From Saccharomycopsis phalli (lineage: Eukaryota > Ascomycota > Saccharomycetes > Ascoideales > Saccharomycopsidaceae), in contig CP073216.1 of the NCBI GenBank assembly GCA_020342235.1, positions 868,001 to 932,000 on the forward strand: a stretch of DNA of 64,000 nt, written 5' to 3'. A model generated the notes under the pieces. That model saw nothing but the letters and a program-made list of their open reading frames with translations, searched no databases and was not told the origin of the DNA. Below are positions 1 through 10,215 of the stretch, piece after piece; position 1 is the stretch's first letter, and each line of letters begins with the position of its first letter. Made by a program: the position numbers and the translations under genes.

Positions 1-130
1 AAATCCTGAAGCAGCAACGGTGTTGAAAGAAACCCTTTATCAATACTTTTGTAACATATCTAAGATTAAATGCTTCAATGAGTGCTGTTTTTCTGTTGAT
101 GTGTGGGTGCTAGATGTTAGTGTAAGAAAC
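1..130 (+). repeat. Repeated coding-like fragment, copy 1
   Basis: This stretch at the window edge resembles 12105-12225 (same strand). Both start with a CCTGA(A/G)GCAGCAA block, then a TGTTGAA block, a TATCA block and a CTTCAATG block, with small gaps between. Here the frame is open from base 2 and reads PEAATVLKETLYQ; the second copy reads PEAAMLLKKTLYQ before a stop. A GTAAGT follows at 149, so this could be the end of an exon whose gene begins left of the window. I do not recognise the family. The protein-level likeness suggests a duplicated or decayed gene rather than a non-coding repeat. Confidence 0.45.
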
Positions 131-482
131 TTGAACACCTTTGCCCAGGTAAGTTTACTGAGTCACATAGTTTGCTGTAAGAATCGTAGTCAATCACATT
201 CTGGTAAAACTCCATGAGCTTGTGGCTTAATTTATAACCAACAAAGACTATTTCAAATACACTTTGGTTTTCATTTATAGACTCTAGCATGTCATCTATC
301 CTAAGAAGAATTTGGGTTCCTAGCTCAGGATTGCCTGAGGCTGTCAGGATCATTGCTATGAGCTTGGTTTTGCTCTTATAAGCAGCCCTGTGTTCATTTA
401 TCGTGATTTTTGATATGTTATGGGAAGTAATAACCGTGGGAGATGACGGTTTCCTACCACTCTTTGCATGTTTGCTTTCAAA
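117..482 (-). other. Open frame of about 121 codons, unrecognised
   Basis: The minus-strand frame is open from just after a stop at 483-485 to a stop at 117-119. The only early ATG lies deep inside, at 353, yet the residues before it are protein-like (basic and Ser/Pro rich, then a mixed helix-type stretch). The absence of a start at the upstream end points to a missing exon or a decayed gene. It overlaps the forward fragment at 1-130 only marginally. No family recognised. Confidence 0.25.
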
Positions 483-789
483 CTATTTCCCAAAGTATGT
501 AAATGCGGGAATGTTGTAGCGTCTTTATCGGAGGAGAGTCCTCTTTGAGTTGCTCTTGTTCTAGTTTAGTCTTTTGCTAAGTAGTTTTGTGATGGCATCA
601 AGAGTTCAAATGTCTGAAACCTGCGGTGTTGTCACTTTTAGCATATTCTGAATGATGGAACATTTGATCATTTTTGATATTCATTCGAGTTGTGCTGGCT
701 GCAATAAACTGGCACAAAGCGAGTTCTTCTTATCAGTGTGTCATGAGCCATCATATTGCCTTGGTTATTTTTAGTGGGTTGAGTGTAAT

Positions 790-1272
790 TTGAGGTGGTA
801 TGCCAATCTGGATGTAAATGATTGGGGTAAAGATTGGTATGAGAATTCCCAATGCCAGTCGCAAAACTTAGTTGAGGATGATACTCACTTGACTCGACTA
901 GGTTTCTGTAATGCTGTTACAGAAAATTTCAATTCCATACGATATAAGCGGGACTACGCACGTTTTCCATGGCTTCAAAAAGAGCTACAAACTAATGTAT
1001 TTGACAAACTACAAGTAATTACCAGGGATGAGATAAAGTTATGGATCAATTTATTAACGATTTTCCATAAAATTACCATAGTTTACATTGATTGTGATAT
1101 ATTGGTGGACTTGGAACCTGGTTTGCTGCACAGCATCCCGACAGATTTACATGAGCTAATACAGGGTTTATTTCAACAGCATTGCTGCCTGGGAACATTC
1201 CTGAGTGAAAATAAGCCTGTCAAATCACTATATTTCCGGAGACAATATATGGTTAATTCCAACCATAAATAA
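790..1272 (+). other. 160-codon open frame without ATG, unrecognised
   Basis: The frame is open for 160 codons and has a protein-like composition, but the only ATG in it is near its end, so it cannot be a simple intact gene. An upstream TTTTTAGTGGG near 768-778 could be a 3' splice site, which would make this a terminal exon of a gene starting to the left. It could equally be the remnant of a dead gene. Bases 483-789 between the two neighbouring fragments show nothing I can name. Confidence 0.25.
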
Positions 1273-1376
1273 TATTATTCAGGACACTAAACTCAAATTA
1301 CCAGATCACGCCAGTTGCATCACGTGATATATTATGAGCCAAGCAAGATGTGAAAAATTCATCAACCTTGAGTGAC

Positions 1377-1901
1377 ATGTTCAACCGGAGTATAATACGG
1401 CTAGGAAACCCGGCCAACTTGATATTACGGCGGGGATTTATAGTGCCTACCAAGGGCCGCAAGGTTATTCCTGTATATGAACCGGTGGCTGGTGCACATA
1501 GTGGCCGGAAGCTCATGGAAAAGCTTGAAGAGTCAATCTACGACAAGTACGATCCACAAGGGTGGAGACGGAAGTTGATTGCACGAGACAACAAGGACGG
1601 ATTGCGGAGCGGGGATATAATACGGGTGAATTACAAGAACGACCCAAACAATGCGCTTGCGTTTGTAGGGTACATTTTGGCGATTGACCGAAATGGGCCA
1701 GACAGCACGATTTTGCTCCGGAACAAGATCACAAAGGTCGGAGTTGAGATGCGGATCTCGCTTTTCAATCCGATTATTGAGCGGATTGATGTGATTAGAA
1801 AGCCACACAAGTACAATGGCCGGTTGAGACATTATTATATCCGGGACACTAAGTTAGATGTTGGAGATTTGGAGGCGCTGCTTAAGAAGAGACGTAAGTA
1901 G
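1377..1901 (+). CDS. IMG1: Mitochondrial large-subunit ribosomal protein bL19m (Img1)
   Basis: This 174-residue protein matches the bacterial L19 / yeast Img1 family, which forms part of the mitochondrial ribosome at the subunit interface. The family core is visible: a GDIIRV strand near residue 77, then a glycine-containing strand turn, an LLRN-KVGVE stretch and an ISLFNP segment, and a GRLRHYYIR ending. The N-terminus is basic and fits a mitochondrial presequence. I chose the ATG at 1377; an in-frame GTG at 1350 is not a likely yeast start. Length is close to the yeast protein (169 aa). A CACGTG lies at 1321-1326 in the short upstream region. Identity is well supported by motif order. Confidence 0.88.
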   Translation: MFNRSIIRLGNPANLILRRGFIVPTKGRKVIPVYEPVAGAHSGRKLMEKLEESIYDKYDPQGWRRKLIARDNKDGLRSGDIIRVNYKNDPNNALAFVGYILAIDRNGPDSTILLRNKITKVGVEMRISLFNPIIERIDVIRKPHKYNGRLRHYYIRDTKLDVGDLEALLKKRRK

Positions 1902-2245
1902 GAGTTGCTGTAAATAAATGATAAGGGAGATGTAGTAGGGTGAATGGAGTGGTTAGATTACAGGAGTGATGAAGGGTGCAAATGAAATGAAGTAAAAAAA
2001 ATGAACGATTTGCGTGGAACAAAATATTCAAAATGCTGTAAAACGGAGTTTTCTGAAGTTAAGTATACGGAGATGGTTGGCGATGGAATAGGTATTTTGC
2101 GAAGTGATGGTATATTTGGTACATTATGGATGTATAGATATTACTGATGTTATTTATCTTACCAGATGCCACGATAAGTTGGGTTACTTTATAAACTGGC
2201 AATTTAATTATTTTGATTGGCATTGAATAACCCGATGGGTGGGTT

Positions 2246-2350
2246 GAGTAGTTAAAATATAATCGTTTGGATATTCAAGATAGTCTGATTATTTACACTT
2301 TAAAAGAGACTTGTTCTCTATAGAACGAGAATGTGTGGCTAGGTTATCAT
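2246..2350 (+). repeat. Dispersed repeat family, copy D
   Basis: Shares the ordered blocks TTAAAATATAATCG, ATATTCAA, AGTCTGATTATTTACACTT and ACTTGTTCTCT with copies at 4532, 9810, 10090 (inverted), 11705 and 16308. It is diverged and has lost the 3' half seen in the longest copies. Confidence 0.6.
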
Positions 2351-2771
2351 TGAAATAAGAGAGAAAGAAGTTGGAAGACAAAGAAGTTGGGGGATGAGGA
2401 AGTTGAGAGGTACAGAAGTTAAAAGATAAAGTTGAAAGATAAAATCCCTCGTTTACTACTTATTTTTGCGGTACCATCCTTTTTTAGACGGGAAATATAA
2501 ATCTTCTCTACTGGAGCCTAGTCAAGCTATAGTCCATAAATAGACATTATTATTATTACAGTACCAGTCACAGTATGAAGCTGCCCGTTATAGGTGTAGA
2601 TCATATATAATACACGTGTAATACGTTATTGGATGGCTTGAGTCACATTGCATTTCAATGATTTTGGTTGAGCATGACAATTGATGGTGATTATGTAACA
2701 AACAGTGTCAATGTACGTAGATATAGTGTTGTATGACGTAGACGGGTACCAAATATATAATAGATAGTACT

Positions 2772-2864
2772 AATTATATATGAGCACCAATTATATATGA
2801 GCACCAATTATATATGAGCACCAATTTTATATGAACACCAATTATATATGAGCACCAATTATAT
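2772..2864. repeat. 17-bp minisatellite, about 5.5 copies
   Basis: Unit AATTATATATGAGCACC repeated head to tail with one or two changes in the fourth copy. It ends about 85 bp before the GSKIP-domain start codon, so it lies in that gene's promoter or leader. Confidence 0.9.
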
Positions 2865-2949
2865 GGCCACACTCCCAATGTAACATGCTTGGAAATTGCT
2901 TTTTGCCTTGCTTTCACTCATATTTCTACACATTTCCCGTTTCAACTTG

Positions 2950-3276
2950 ATGGATCACTTGCATGACGTTGCGATAATCCAAAAAGAATACAGGGATTAT
3001 TTCCGGAGCCTTTCTCTTGAGGTGCTGCCGGATAAATTAGACCTCTGTGGAGTGACAATTGCAAAAGACACTCCGTATTTGATCCTCGAGACCTTGGAAG
3101 GGTTGCTGTATGAATGTTATCTCTCTAGCGAGGGATGGATCGTAGCAGGATCAAAGGAGATGTACGAGGATTTTGAGGTGTTGGCCAAGAAAATTTCGCC
3201 CGGGTTTTCACGGATGTGGAATGAAAAATTAATGTGCAAATTATGGCAAGTCCGATGCGACAAAGGCACGGATTGA
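2950..3276 (+). CDS. Small GSKIP-domain protein
   Basis: A 108-residue protein whose C-terminal two thirds fit the GSKIP (DUF727) fold: an ET-x-E strand pair near residue 48, a hydrophobic GWIVAG strand, a YEDFE helix start and then ISPGFSRMW followed by a leucine-rich helix ending in CD. In animals GSKIP binds GSK3 and PKA. In fungi the domain also occurs within Clu1/Tif31, and small stand-alone versions have no assigned role that I know. I chose the ATG at 2950; an in-frame TTG upstream is unlikely. The match is by pattern and the identity percentage is low, so a different small alpha/beta protein remains possible. Confidence 0.6.
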   Translation: MDHLHDVAIIQKEYRDYFRSLSLEVLPDKLDLCGVTIAKDTPYLILETLEGLLYECYLSSEGWIVAGSKEMYEDFEVLAKKISPGFSRMWNEKLMCKLWQVRCDKGTD

Positions 3277-3336
3277 CAGAACCAAAAGATGAGCTCACGT
3301 GAATCTACTAGTATACGTTTCGTTTATTAATTTACA

Positions 3337-3999
3337 TTATGCTGTAGCCTTGTTATCTTTCTTCTTCAAATACAACGACTCGCCGCGACTGAGCTCGGCT
3401 TTTTCCTCCTCCTCGACGATCTCTTTCCACCCATCATCCAAGCTGTTTGTCTGTCTGGTCATGTTGCCCGACTCGACCAACTTCTCTTCGTATACGCTCA
3501 AGCCAATGGTGCCGAGCAACAACCCCACGGTCAAAAACTGGGCATATACACGGGCCTGGACCAATTTCTGGGTCTGAGTCATGATCGGATCCTTGTTGAC
3601 AATGTGCCAGCACCCCCACATCGAGGCTGCCCATGCGCCGACAATGATCTTGTACTTGTTGTTGCTCAAAACCTCGACGGTCTTGGCTGATGTCGAAAGC
3701 GCCTTCCATCGCTTATTGTCTTCCAAGAGCCGTTCTCTGGTTTTGGTATCGTCGCCATACACCTGGCGGTCGAAGCTCATCGAAGACAACTCGGCGCAAA
3801 CCGATGCCGCAAACGTAGGTGGTGCAATCGTGAGGGCCGTGCGGAAGGCAGTTGGCAATCTTCCAAGCGCTGGAAATCTTCTCTTTCCGACAGTGAATAT
3901 AAGCCCGGAAATTCCGGCTCCAAGAGCAAGTCCCTTGATCCCACCGTAGAGAACGTGGGTATTGTGTGCTTCGAGTTCTTCCTGGGTAACGAGTTTCAT
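3337..3999 (-). CDS. RCF2: Respiratory supercomplex factor 2 (HIG1 domain)
   Basis: A 220-residue inner mitochondrial membrane protein, close to the 224 residues of yeast Rcf2. It starts MKLVTQEE and has an N-terminal hydrophobic pair (about residues 17-65). A soluble linker follows, then a second pair of membrane segments (about 118-170), with the HIG1-type loop TQTQKLVQARVYAQ between them. The C-terminal tail is acidic and then lysine-rich. Rcf2 associates with cytochrome c oxidase and supports bc1-oxidase supercomplexes. It is convergent with the GSKIP-domain gene, with stop codons 60 bp apart. The start ATG is the first in frame and fits the family's N-terminus. Confidence 0.88.
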   Translation of the reverse strand: MKLVTQEELEAHNTHVLYGGIKGLALGAGISGLIFTVGKRRFPALGRLPTAFRTALTIAPPTFAASVCAELSSMSFDRQVYGDDTKTRERLLEDNKRWKALSTSAKTVEVLSNNKYKIIVGAWAASMWGCWHIVNKDPIMTQTQKLVQARVYAQFLTVGLLLGTIGLSVYEEKLVESGNMTRQTNSLDDGWKEIVEEEEKAELSRGESLYLKKKDNKATA

Positions 4000-4531
4000 G
4001 GTTGTGGAAAATTGGTGCGACGCCGGACTTTATATAAATAAATTTTATGCACAATGTTCCTACATTGTCCGATAGGGGTTTGCCGCGCGATGAGCAACAT
4101 GGGTCTGTTGTACATGCCAATGATCTCGACTGGACTGGACTGGGCGGGAATAAATGGGTTTTATCAAGTTTCCATGGGCTTGGGCTGATGTTGGTTTGTT
4201 TATTGGGTTGTATTTGCCGGGGCGGGTTTCCATTTATCCTGCTCATTTTTTATGGCACCACTTTCAAATCCCGACTGGCATTTTTCAGAGTGTCACAGGT
4301 CCATGGTCATTGTATTTTTTGACCAAGCGATTGTGTAAACTGGCTATAATTTTTTGAATGAAAAATTTTCATTGTATACTGATGAAAAATTTTACCAGTG
4401 ATTGAGACTTGACATTTTGATTTGGTGATTTTGTCAACGGTTCGGGTGGGCAAATGGAGGTTAGAAGTGTAGTAAAAAAGAAAAGTTGATTATGGTGCCG
4501 TGGAGATGGAATATCACCAGGGAATATCATA

Positions 4532-4640
4532 TGGAGTGTAATATAGCCAAACTATATTCGCTTGACCATTCAAAAGTCTGACTATTTATACTTGGTAAAT
4601 GAAGCAATGGATAAAAGAGAAGCACAATGCCAAGTCGAGT
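4532..4640 (+). repeat. Dispersed repeat family, copy C
   Basis: Contains AGCCAAACTATATTCGC, then TGACCATTCAAAAGTCTGAC and TATTTATACTTGG, which align with the other five copies. It is nearest in sequence to the inverted copy at 10090-10215. Confidence 0.7.
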
Positions 4641-4793
4641 ACATTTATCGGAAGATACTGAAGCTGCAAGAAGCCGAGGAAAAAGTGAGGAACTGACGAA
4701 TTAGTGTAGCTTCCAAGAAAGAATTCTATTATTAAATGGAGAGGAGTGACATGAAGATAGTATAATATGAGGATAGAATATCTTACGAAGTAT

Positions 4794-4853
4794 AGAATAT
4801 CCTAGATGATGGAATATCCTAGGTGATGGAATATCCTAGGTGATAGAATATCA
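4794..4853. repeat. 17-bp minisatellite, about 3.5 copies
   Basis: Unit GAATATCCTAGGTGATG, with small changes in the first and last copies. A looser AGAATATC-like repeat precedes it. Confidence 0.85.
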
Positions 4854-5006
4854 AGTATCTAGCATCTGCTAATCAGTCATTTATTAAATAACCCTGGCAA
4901 TCCATAACATAGAAAACAATGTCATGATTATACAACCCACTCAATGCCCACCATATCTTCAGAAAATTCTCAGAAACACTCGCCATTTCTCAGGCAATAC
5001 CAGCAT

Positions 5007-6242
5007 CTACGACCTTGTCTCCTGATCCATATCCCCCTTTGTTTCCATCTTTATCTCCTCCCTTGTCTCCCGCTCCGTCACCACATACGACTCAAACTGA
5101 TCCGCTTGGATATCCTCATAAGGCATGTACGCAACCAAGTTCGGAGTAATCGGCCGTAGAAGCAACGACATCTTGCTAATCGCTCCGTACGTCGCCGACT
5201 CCCTTATTCGCTCCTTAATTTCACTCGGCTCGATTCCTGCGTCAAGCATCACACTCGCGAGTCCAGCAACTGCTGGTGCTGCCATTGAAGTTCCACTCAA
5301 CAGCAACGGAGTCTCGCCTTTTGCATTCACACTAGCTACTCGAACCCCACTCGCTGCGACATTGACACACCGGCCCCAGTTTGAAAACGACGCGTAGCTG
5401 TCGCTCCTGTCGTCAATAGCCCCCACAGTAATTGCGTACTTTGCACTGGCAGGACTGGTGGCACAGGCGTCCATATTGGAGTTCCCTGCGGCCGCAATCA
5501 ACACCAATCCCGCATCGTAGGCCACTTCCACGGCATTATTCAACACCTTGCTGCGAAGTGCTCCGATTGAGAGGTTGATCACCCCCTGGGCTCCCGTCTG
5601 AGTCTTGTTGTGCACCGCATACTCAATGCCTGAGATGATCGAGCTCAAACTGCCGGTTCCCGACCGGTCAAGTGACTTCACAGCCACCAAGTTGACCTTC
5701 TTGGCCACCCCATACGTCCTCGACCCAATTATCCCGGAAACATGAGTCCCATGGCCGTTCAAATCGCCGTTTCCTTCGCCAGTAAAGTCTGCTCCATAGA
5801 AGCACCGGCCCTCAAACTCGGGGTTTTCGCAGCTGATCCCGGTGTCAATGACATAGGCATTAATTCCCCTGGCCTGGAACTCCCGTGGGAACTTGTACTC
5901 GAGTTCGTCGTCCTCAAGAAAGTCCCGTCTACTGAGCCGTGCAAGGTGCCGTGGTGCGTCTTCCTGGACGTCGTAGTCGCACGTCTTCACAACGATATCC
6001 GACGTTATTTCTTCCACCAACGGGTTCTTGCGAAGCCGGCTCACAATATCCGAGTCAAAGTCGCCCGAAAACCCCTCGAATCCGCCAAACGAAAACGCCT
6101 TTTCCACCAACGGCCGGATGTGCTGCACCACATGGACTGCGTCGTCGCTGTGTAGCAAAGCTTCGAATGTCGACGGTGATTTCAATTGGACAAAGTACTT
6201 GGTTGCAAGAACCACTGGAATGAGAGTGTGTAAGAGTCTCAT
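5007..6242 (-). CDS. Secreted subtilisin-like serine protease (S8, cerevisin type)
   Basis: A 411-residue preproprotein. A short signal peptide (residues 1-14) runs into an inhibitor-I9 propeptide that starts KYFVQLKS (15-24). The proteinase K-like catalytic domain follows, from about residue 115. The full triad is present: Asp133 in VIDTGI, His164 in GHGTHVSG, Ser319 in GTSMAAP. The oxyanion Asn is N254 in AAAGN. Cysteines near 88, 138, 147, 260 and 292 could form disulfides as in proteinase K. A charged tail of about 40 residues follows the domain. The family includes vacuolar Prb1 and secreted alkaline proteases. This protein is shorter than Prb1 and resembles secreted or Ysp3-like enzymes, but its location is inferred from the signal peptide only. 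Confidence 0.9.
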   Translation of the reverse strand: MRLLHTLIPVVLATKYFVQLKSPSTFEALLHSDDAVHVVQHIRPLVEKAFSFGGFEGFSGDFDSDIVSRLRKNPLVEEITSDIVVKTCDYDVQEDAPRHLARLSRRDFLEDDELEYKFPREFQARGINAYVIDTGISCENPEFEGRCFYGADFTGEGNGDLNGHGTHVSGIIGSRTYGVAKKVNLVAVKSLDRSGTGSLSSIISGIEYAVHNKTQTGAQGVINLSIGALRSKVLNNAVEVAYDAGLVLIAAAGNSNMDACATSPASAKYAITVGAIDDRSDSYASFSNWGRCVNVAASGVRVASVNAKGETPLLLSGTSMAAPAVAGLASVMLDAGIEPSEIKERIRESATYGAISKMSLLLRPITPNLVAYMPYEDIQADQFESYVVTERETREEIKMETKGDMDQETRS

Positions 6243-7489
6243 GGTGAGTGGATTTGGATTTCACAGATGTATATAGCCATGGCACAAGTACAAAGAGCTC
6301 AATGGGACTCGCAGATTTACAAGCGTCTATAAGGACTATCCTGAGGTCAAGGAGTTTTATTCCCCGAGTTTATTCTCTAACTTTTATTCTCTGACTCTTC
6401 TTATCCAAGCATCCTTGGTGGAATGTCAGTCTCCTTTACTGCCTATATCTATGGACCACGAGACTCCGCGTGATAGAGTTGAGAAAAGATATCATTTGTT
6501 TTAGGGAACGTGCATCTATTTTTGGACGTAAATAATTGAATCTTGGATTATCCAATGGTACTGTTTTTCAGCAGTATATCCTCCTAGACATTGTCCATTT
6601 AATGGGGCACATGGTTGGCACACAGTTGCAATTGCATCTACCGTAATGTGACCTACTGGGATTGAATATGATTAAATAATAGTGAGATTTAGATAAAAGA
6701 AAATTGATTTTGACTGAACTTGATCCACTAGCAGTTTACTAATAATCACTATAAAACAATTGCACGTAAAATGGACTGCGGGCAAGTCCCGAGAGCTCCT
6801 TTACTAGTGCTCAGTACAGCTATAGCCCACAAATGAATATATTACTATATACTGTCGAGATTGCAAACCGTAGTTAAAAATACAGGAAGTTACTCGGAAT
6901 ACGCATCGCGCATCTTTGATACTAGTGCATCACAGATATGGCAAGCGGGTTAGATAGCAAAATAAGGTAAAGATCTCAACTATAGGGAGATCTATCCACC
7001 AAGTAGATGCAGAACAACAACCATCACCATCACATCCAATTATTTGTACAAGGAAACTACAATTAGTCTGAGCATAATTTGTCATGTCAAACACATTTGG
7101 AAATGACAGACATGACAATTGCATCGGTGACAATCCAATGACTAATTTGGATACTCGACAATTACTGAACCAGTCAATGTAGAAAACAATGTGGCTGGTA
7201 AATATCGTGATTTCCATAGATTTGAGTTGTATTGATCTCGTCCTTTGATTAGTCCGTTAATCTCAGTGGGTCTACCCCACATGCTTCACATGACACACCC
7301 ACAGAACAATAAACCCTAAATCCAATTCGGCACAACACTACAACCACTCATATAAATGGCATTTCCATTTTTAATCACTACCTTCCCTACTCTATTGGCA
7401 AGGGCCTTGGCCTATCATCACCCGCAGATCATTGGTGCATCACTCTGCAGTATAAATAGATAGCCTTCCCGCATCTCATCTTTATTGCT
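6243..7489. other. Long divergent promoter region, protease / amine oxidase
   Basis: About 1.25 kb between two divergently transcribed genes. There is no convincing coding frame; a minus-strand frame at 6930-7217 lacks any recognisable feature. TATA-like sequences TATAAATGG (near 7351) and TATAAATAG (7451) precede the amine oxidase. The size suggests regulated promoters, consistent with two nutrient-responsive functions. Confidence 0.6.
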
Positions 7490-9559
7490 ATGGATAGACT
7501 ACAACAGATTGCATCGCACACAACCACGACTCGAACCCTTGGACCACATCCTCTCGACCCGCTCAGCGTCAGGGAGATAAAGGAAGTCTCTGATATTGTC
7601 AAGCGGCGGTACAAGGACGCCCTGATCCGGTTCAACACAATCACCCTCGAAGAGCCGAGCAAGGACGCTTATCTTTCGTGGAAAGAAGGAGGCAAGCTCC
7701 CACCAAGAGTGGCATACTTTGTCATCTTGGTTACGGGCTTCTCAGGAATTCACGAAGGCCATGTTGATGTGGGAAACCGCAGTCTTGTCGACTTGAAGGA
7801 GTCGCCCAATGTCCAGCCGATGCTCACGATCGAGGACTTGAGCCGGTGCGAGGAGATTATCCGAAAGGATCCGGAGGTCATCAAGCAATGTGAAATCTCG
7901 GGGGTTTCTTCCCTGGAGATGCACAAGATCTATTGTGATCCGTGGGCAATTGGCTACGACGAGCGGTGGGGGTCCAGCAGAAGACTCCAGCAGGCGATCA
8001 TCTACTACAGATCGAACGAGGACGACTCACAGTACTCGCATCCCCTTGACTTTTGTCCAATCATTGACCCCCAGGCAGAAAAGGTCATTTTCATTGACGT
8101 GCCAAAAGTCCGTCGCCCATTATCCAAACACCGCCATTCGAACTTCCATGCGGCCGGAGTCAAGGAAAAGTACGGAAAGTACCGGCCAGAGCGGAAACCA
8201 ATTAATGTCACCCAACCAGAAGGCGTGTCGTTTTTGATGCACAACAACGTGATCGAGTGGTCAAATTTCAGCATCCACATTGGGTTCAACCACCGTGAAG
8301 GAATCGTCTTGTCGGACATCTCGTACAACGACCACGGAAACATCCGTCCGTTGTTCCACAGAATGTCGCTCTGCGAAATGGTGGTGCCTTACGGGTCACC
8401 TGACTTCCCGCACCACCGGAAGCATGCCTTGGACATTGGCGAATACGGAGCAGGGTTTATGACCAACTCGTTGGCGTTGGGATGCGACTGCAAGGGCGCA
8501 ATCCATTACTTGGATGGACATTATTGCAACAAGGATGGGGAGCCTGTGACTGTTAAAAACGCAATTTGCATCCACGAAGAAGACGACGGGATTTTTTACA
8601 AGCATTCTGATTTCCGCGACGACTACAAGACATCGACCATCGTCAGAGCGACCAAGCTTGTCATTTCGCAGATCTTCACCGCATCAAACTACGAGTACTG
8701 TATTTACTACAACTTCATGCATGACGGCTCCATAAAACTTGAAGTCAAACTCACGGGGATCCTCAACACCTACGTTTGTGCAGACGACGAGGACATTGGT
8801 CCGTGGGGAACAATAGTTTACCCAAACACAAATGCCCACAACCATCAGCACTTGTTTTCGTTCCGTCTTCATCCACGAATCGACGGCGATGGCAACTCTA
8901 CTGCCATGGTAGACGCCCTGCCGTCGCCATATCCTACTGGCCATGAGAAAAACATGTATGGCAACGGGTTTTACGCCAAGAAAACCACATTCAAAACCGT
9001 GGGCCAGTCGATCACAAACTACGAATCGTCCACCGGCCGTTCCTGGGACTTGTTCAACCCAAACAAGCTTCATCCTTATTCAAAGAAACCCGTGAGCTAC
9101 AAGATTGTCTCCACGTTCTGCCCACCGCTTCTCGCCCAGCCAGGCTCCTTGCCTTATAAACGTGCTGCTTGGGCTTTGAATTCGTTCACCACGGTTCCTT
9201 ACAAACCAGACCGGCTCTATCCTTCAGGGCTCCATGTCTGCCAATGGTCAGGCGATGGAATGGTGGGTATTCGCGACTGGATTGGCGATGGATCCGACCT
9301 GGTTGAAAACACCGATGTGGTTGTGTTTCACACGTTTGGAATCACCCACTTTCCTGCGCCAGAGGATTTCTGTGTCATGCCTGCTGAAAAGGTTGAGGTC
9401 TTGTTGCGTCCTCGCAACTTTTTTATTGAGAATCCGGGCCTTGATATTGCGCCTAGTTATTCTATGACGACTTCGGAGGCTAGAACTAGCGGTGGGGAAA
9501 TCAAGTCGCTGGATGACACTACGTCGAGACTTGCGTTTGAAAAGTGTTGCAAGAGATGA
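7490..9559 (+). CDS. Copper-containing primary amine oxidase
   Basis: A 689-residue copper/topaquinone amine oxidase, which oxidises primary amines to aldehyde, ammonia and hydrogen peroxide. The cofactor tyrosine is Y401 in SNYEY. The copper ligands are H452 and H454 (HQH) and H620 (THFPAPEDF). The catalytic-base Asp is D315 in LDIGEYGAG. Spacing of all these residues is identical, shifted by four, to what I remember for the Ogataea (Hansenula) polymorpha enzyme, so I expect a functional enzyme. That enzyme is peroxisomal, but here the protein ends KCCKR with no SKL-like signal. The ATG at 7490 is the only early one. The TATAAATAG at 7451 is oddly close to it, so the TATA at 7351 may be the one used. 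Confidence 0.94.
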   Translation: MDRLQQIASHTTTTRTLGPHPLDPLSVREIKEVSDIVKRRYKDALIRFNTITLEEPSKDAYLSWKEGGKLPPRVAYFVILVTGFSGIHEGHVDVGNRSLVDLKESPNVQPMLTIEDLSRCEEIIRKDPEVIKQCEISGVSSLEMHKIYCDPWAIGYDERWGSSRRLQQAIIYYRSNEDDSQYSHPLDFCPIIDPQAEKVIFIDVPKVRRPLSKHRHSNFHAAGVKEKYGKYRPERKPINVTQPEGVSFLMHNNVIEWSNFSIHIGFNHREGIVLSDISYNDHGNIRPLFHRMSLCEMVVPYGSPDFPHHRKHALDIGEYGAGFMTNSLALGCDCKGAIHYLDGHYCNKDGEPVTVKNAICIHEEDDGIFYKHSDFRDDYKTSTIVRATKLVISQIFTASNYEYCIYYNFMHDGSIKLEVKLTGILNTYVCADDEDIGPWGTIVYPNTNAHNHQHLFSFRLHPRIDGDGNSTAMVDALPSPYPTGHEKNMYGNGFYAKKTTFKTVGQSITNYESSTGRSWDLFNPNKLHPYSKKPVSYKIVSTFCPPLLAQPGSLPYKRAAWALNSFTTVPYKPDRLYPSGLHVCQWSGDGMVGIRDWIGDGSDLVENTDVVVFHTFGITHFPAPEDFCVMPAEKVEVLLRPRNFFIENPGLDIAPSYSMTTSEARTSGGEIKSLDDTTSRLAFEKCCKR

Positions 9560-9809
9560 AGCAGTGAGAGATGACATACAAGAAATTGTTGCTATATATT
9601 TCAATAGTATGTGATTTGCTATTTTTGTAGTAATGGGTGCTTAGGCTTGCAGCAGCTGTAAACCAAGACAAATCCTCGTTGATATTTTGCGGCATGTCTG
9701 ATACAAGAGTAAATATAAAGCGTAAATTCCAGTATTGACATGGTTAGTTTATTGCCTAAATATTGATGCAACATAGTAATTGTAATATAATAGCTAGGAT
9801 GGGAGGTGT

Positions 9810-9960
9810 TGAAGTAGCCAAAATATATTTGCGTGACTATTCAGTCTGGCTATACTTAAAGACTTGTTTTCTGGAGAAAGAAAATGGACTTGACTAGAGC
9901 ATTACCTTTGTAACGGAAGATTGGGTCAGTGAGAATGAAGTAAAGTCAACGCTCTTTTTT
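9810..9960 (+). repeat. Dispersed repeat family, copy A (long)
   Basis: One of the two longest copies. Ordered blocks: GTAGCCAAAATATATTTGCG, TGACTATTCAGTCTGGC, TATACTTAAAGACTTG, TTCTGGAGAAAG, GACTTGACTAGAGCATTACC, then GGAAGATTGGGT. It aligns through its whole length with copy B at 11705-11850. Confidence 0.7.
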
Positions 9961-10089
9961 ATTAGAGTAATTAAGATACGATGTAATAAAAAAGGGTTAC
10001 ATGTCTTTCTGAAGCTATACTAATCCGTTGGTTTCACACATGCTCTTGGCTACGTACCTTTTGCACATCTTGAAAATAAAAACTAGCTC

Positions 10090-10215
10090 CAATAGGTCTT
10101 GGTTCTTCTCTGACAAAAGGTTATTTTATTTCATATTCAAGTATAAATGGTCCGAATTTTCTCTGAATAGTCATGCGAATATAATTTAGTTATTTTGTCA
10201 ACTCGTATCCTAGTT
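10090..10215 (-). repeat. Dispersed repeat family, copy F (inverted)
   Basis: On the minus strand it reads AACTAAATTATATTCGC, then TGACTATTCAGAG and CCATTTATACTTG, as in the forward copies. It lies only about 130 bp from copy A in the opposite orientation. Confidence 0.6.

Larger units (their letters stand above)
1902..2949. other. Intergenic region with a dispersed repeat and a 17-bp array
   Basis: AT-rich and without a convincing gene. It holds one copy of the dispersed repeat family (2246-2350) and a short minisatellite just upstream of the next gene (2772-2864). A stretch near 2507-2570 weakly resembles 6797-6860. Several near-repeats of AGAAGTTG occur at 2368-2440. Confidence 0.7.
4000..5006. 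other. Intergenic region with dispersed repeat and 17-bp array
   Basis: Holds the RCF2 promoter, one dispersed repeat copy (4532-4640) and a 17-bp array (4794-4853). A short forward frame from 4154 encodes a hydrophobic 67-residue peptide, but nothing supports it as a gene. Confidence 0.65.
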
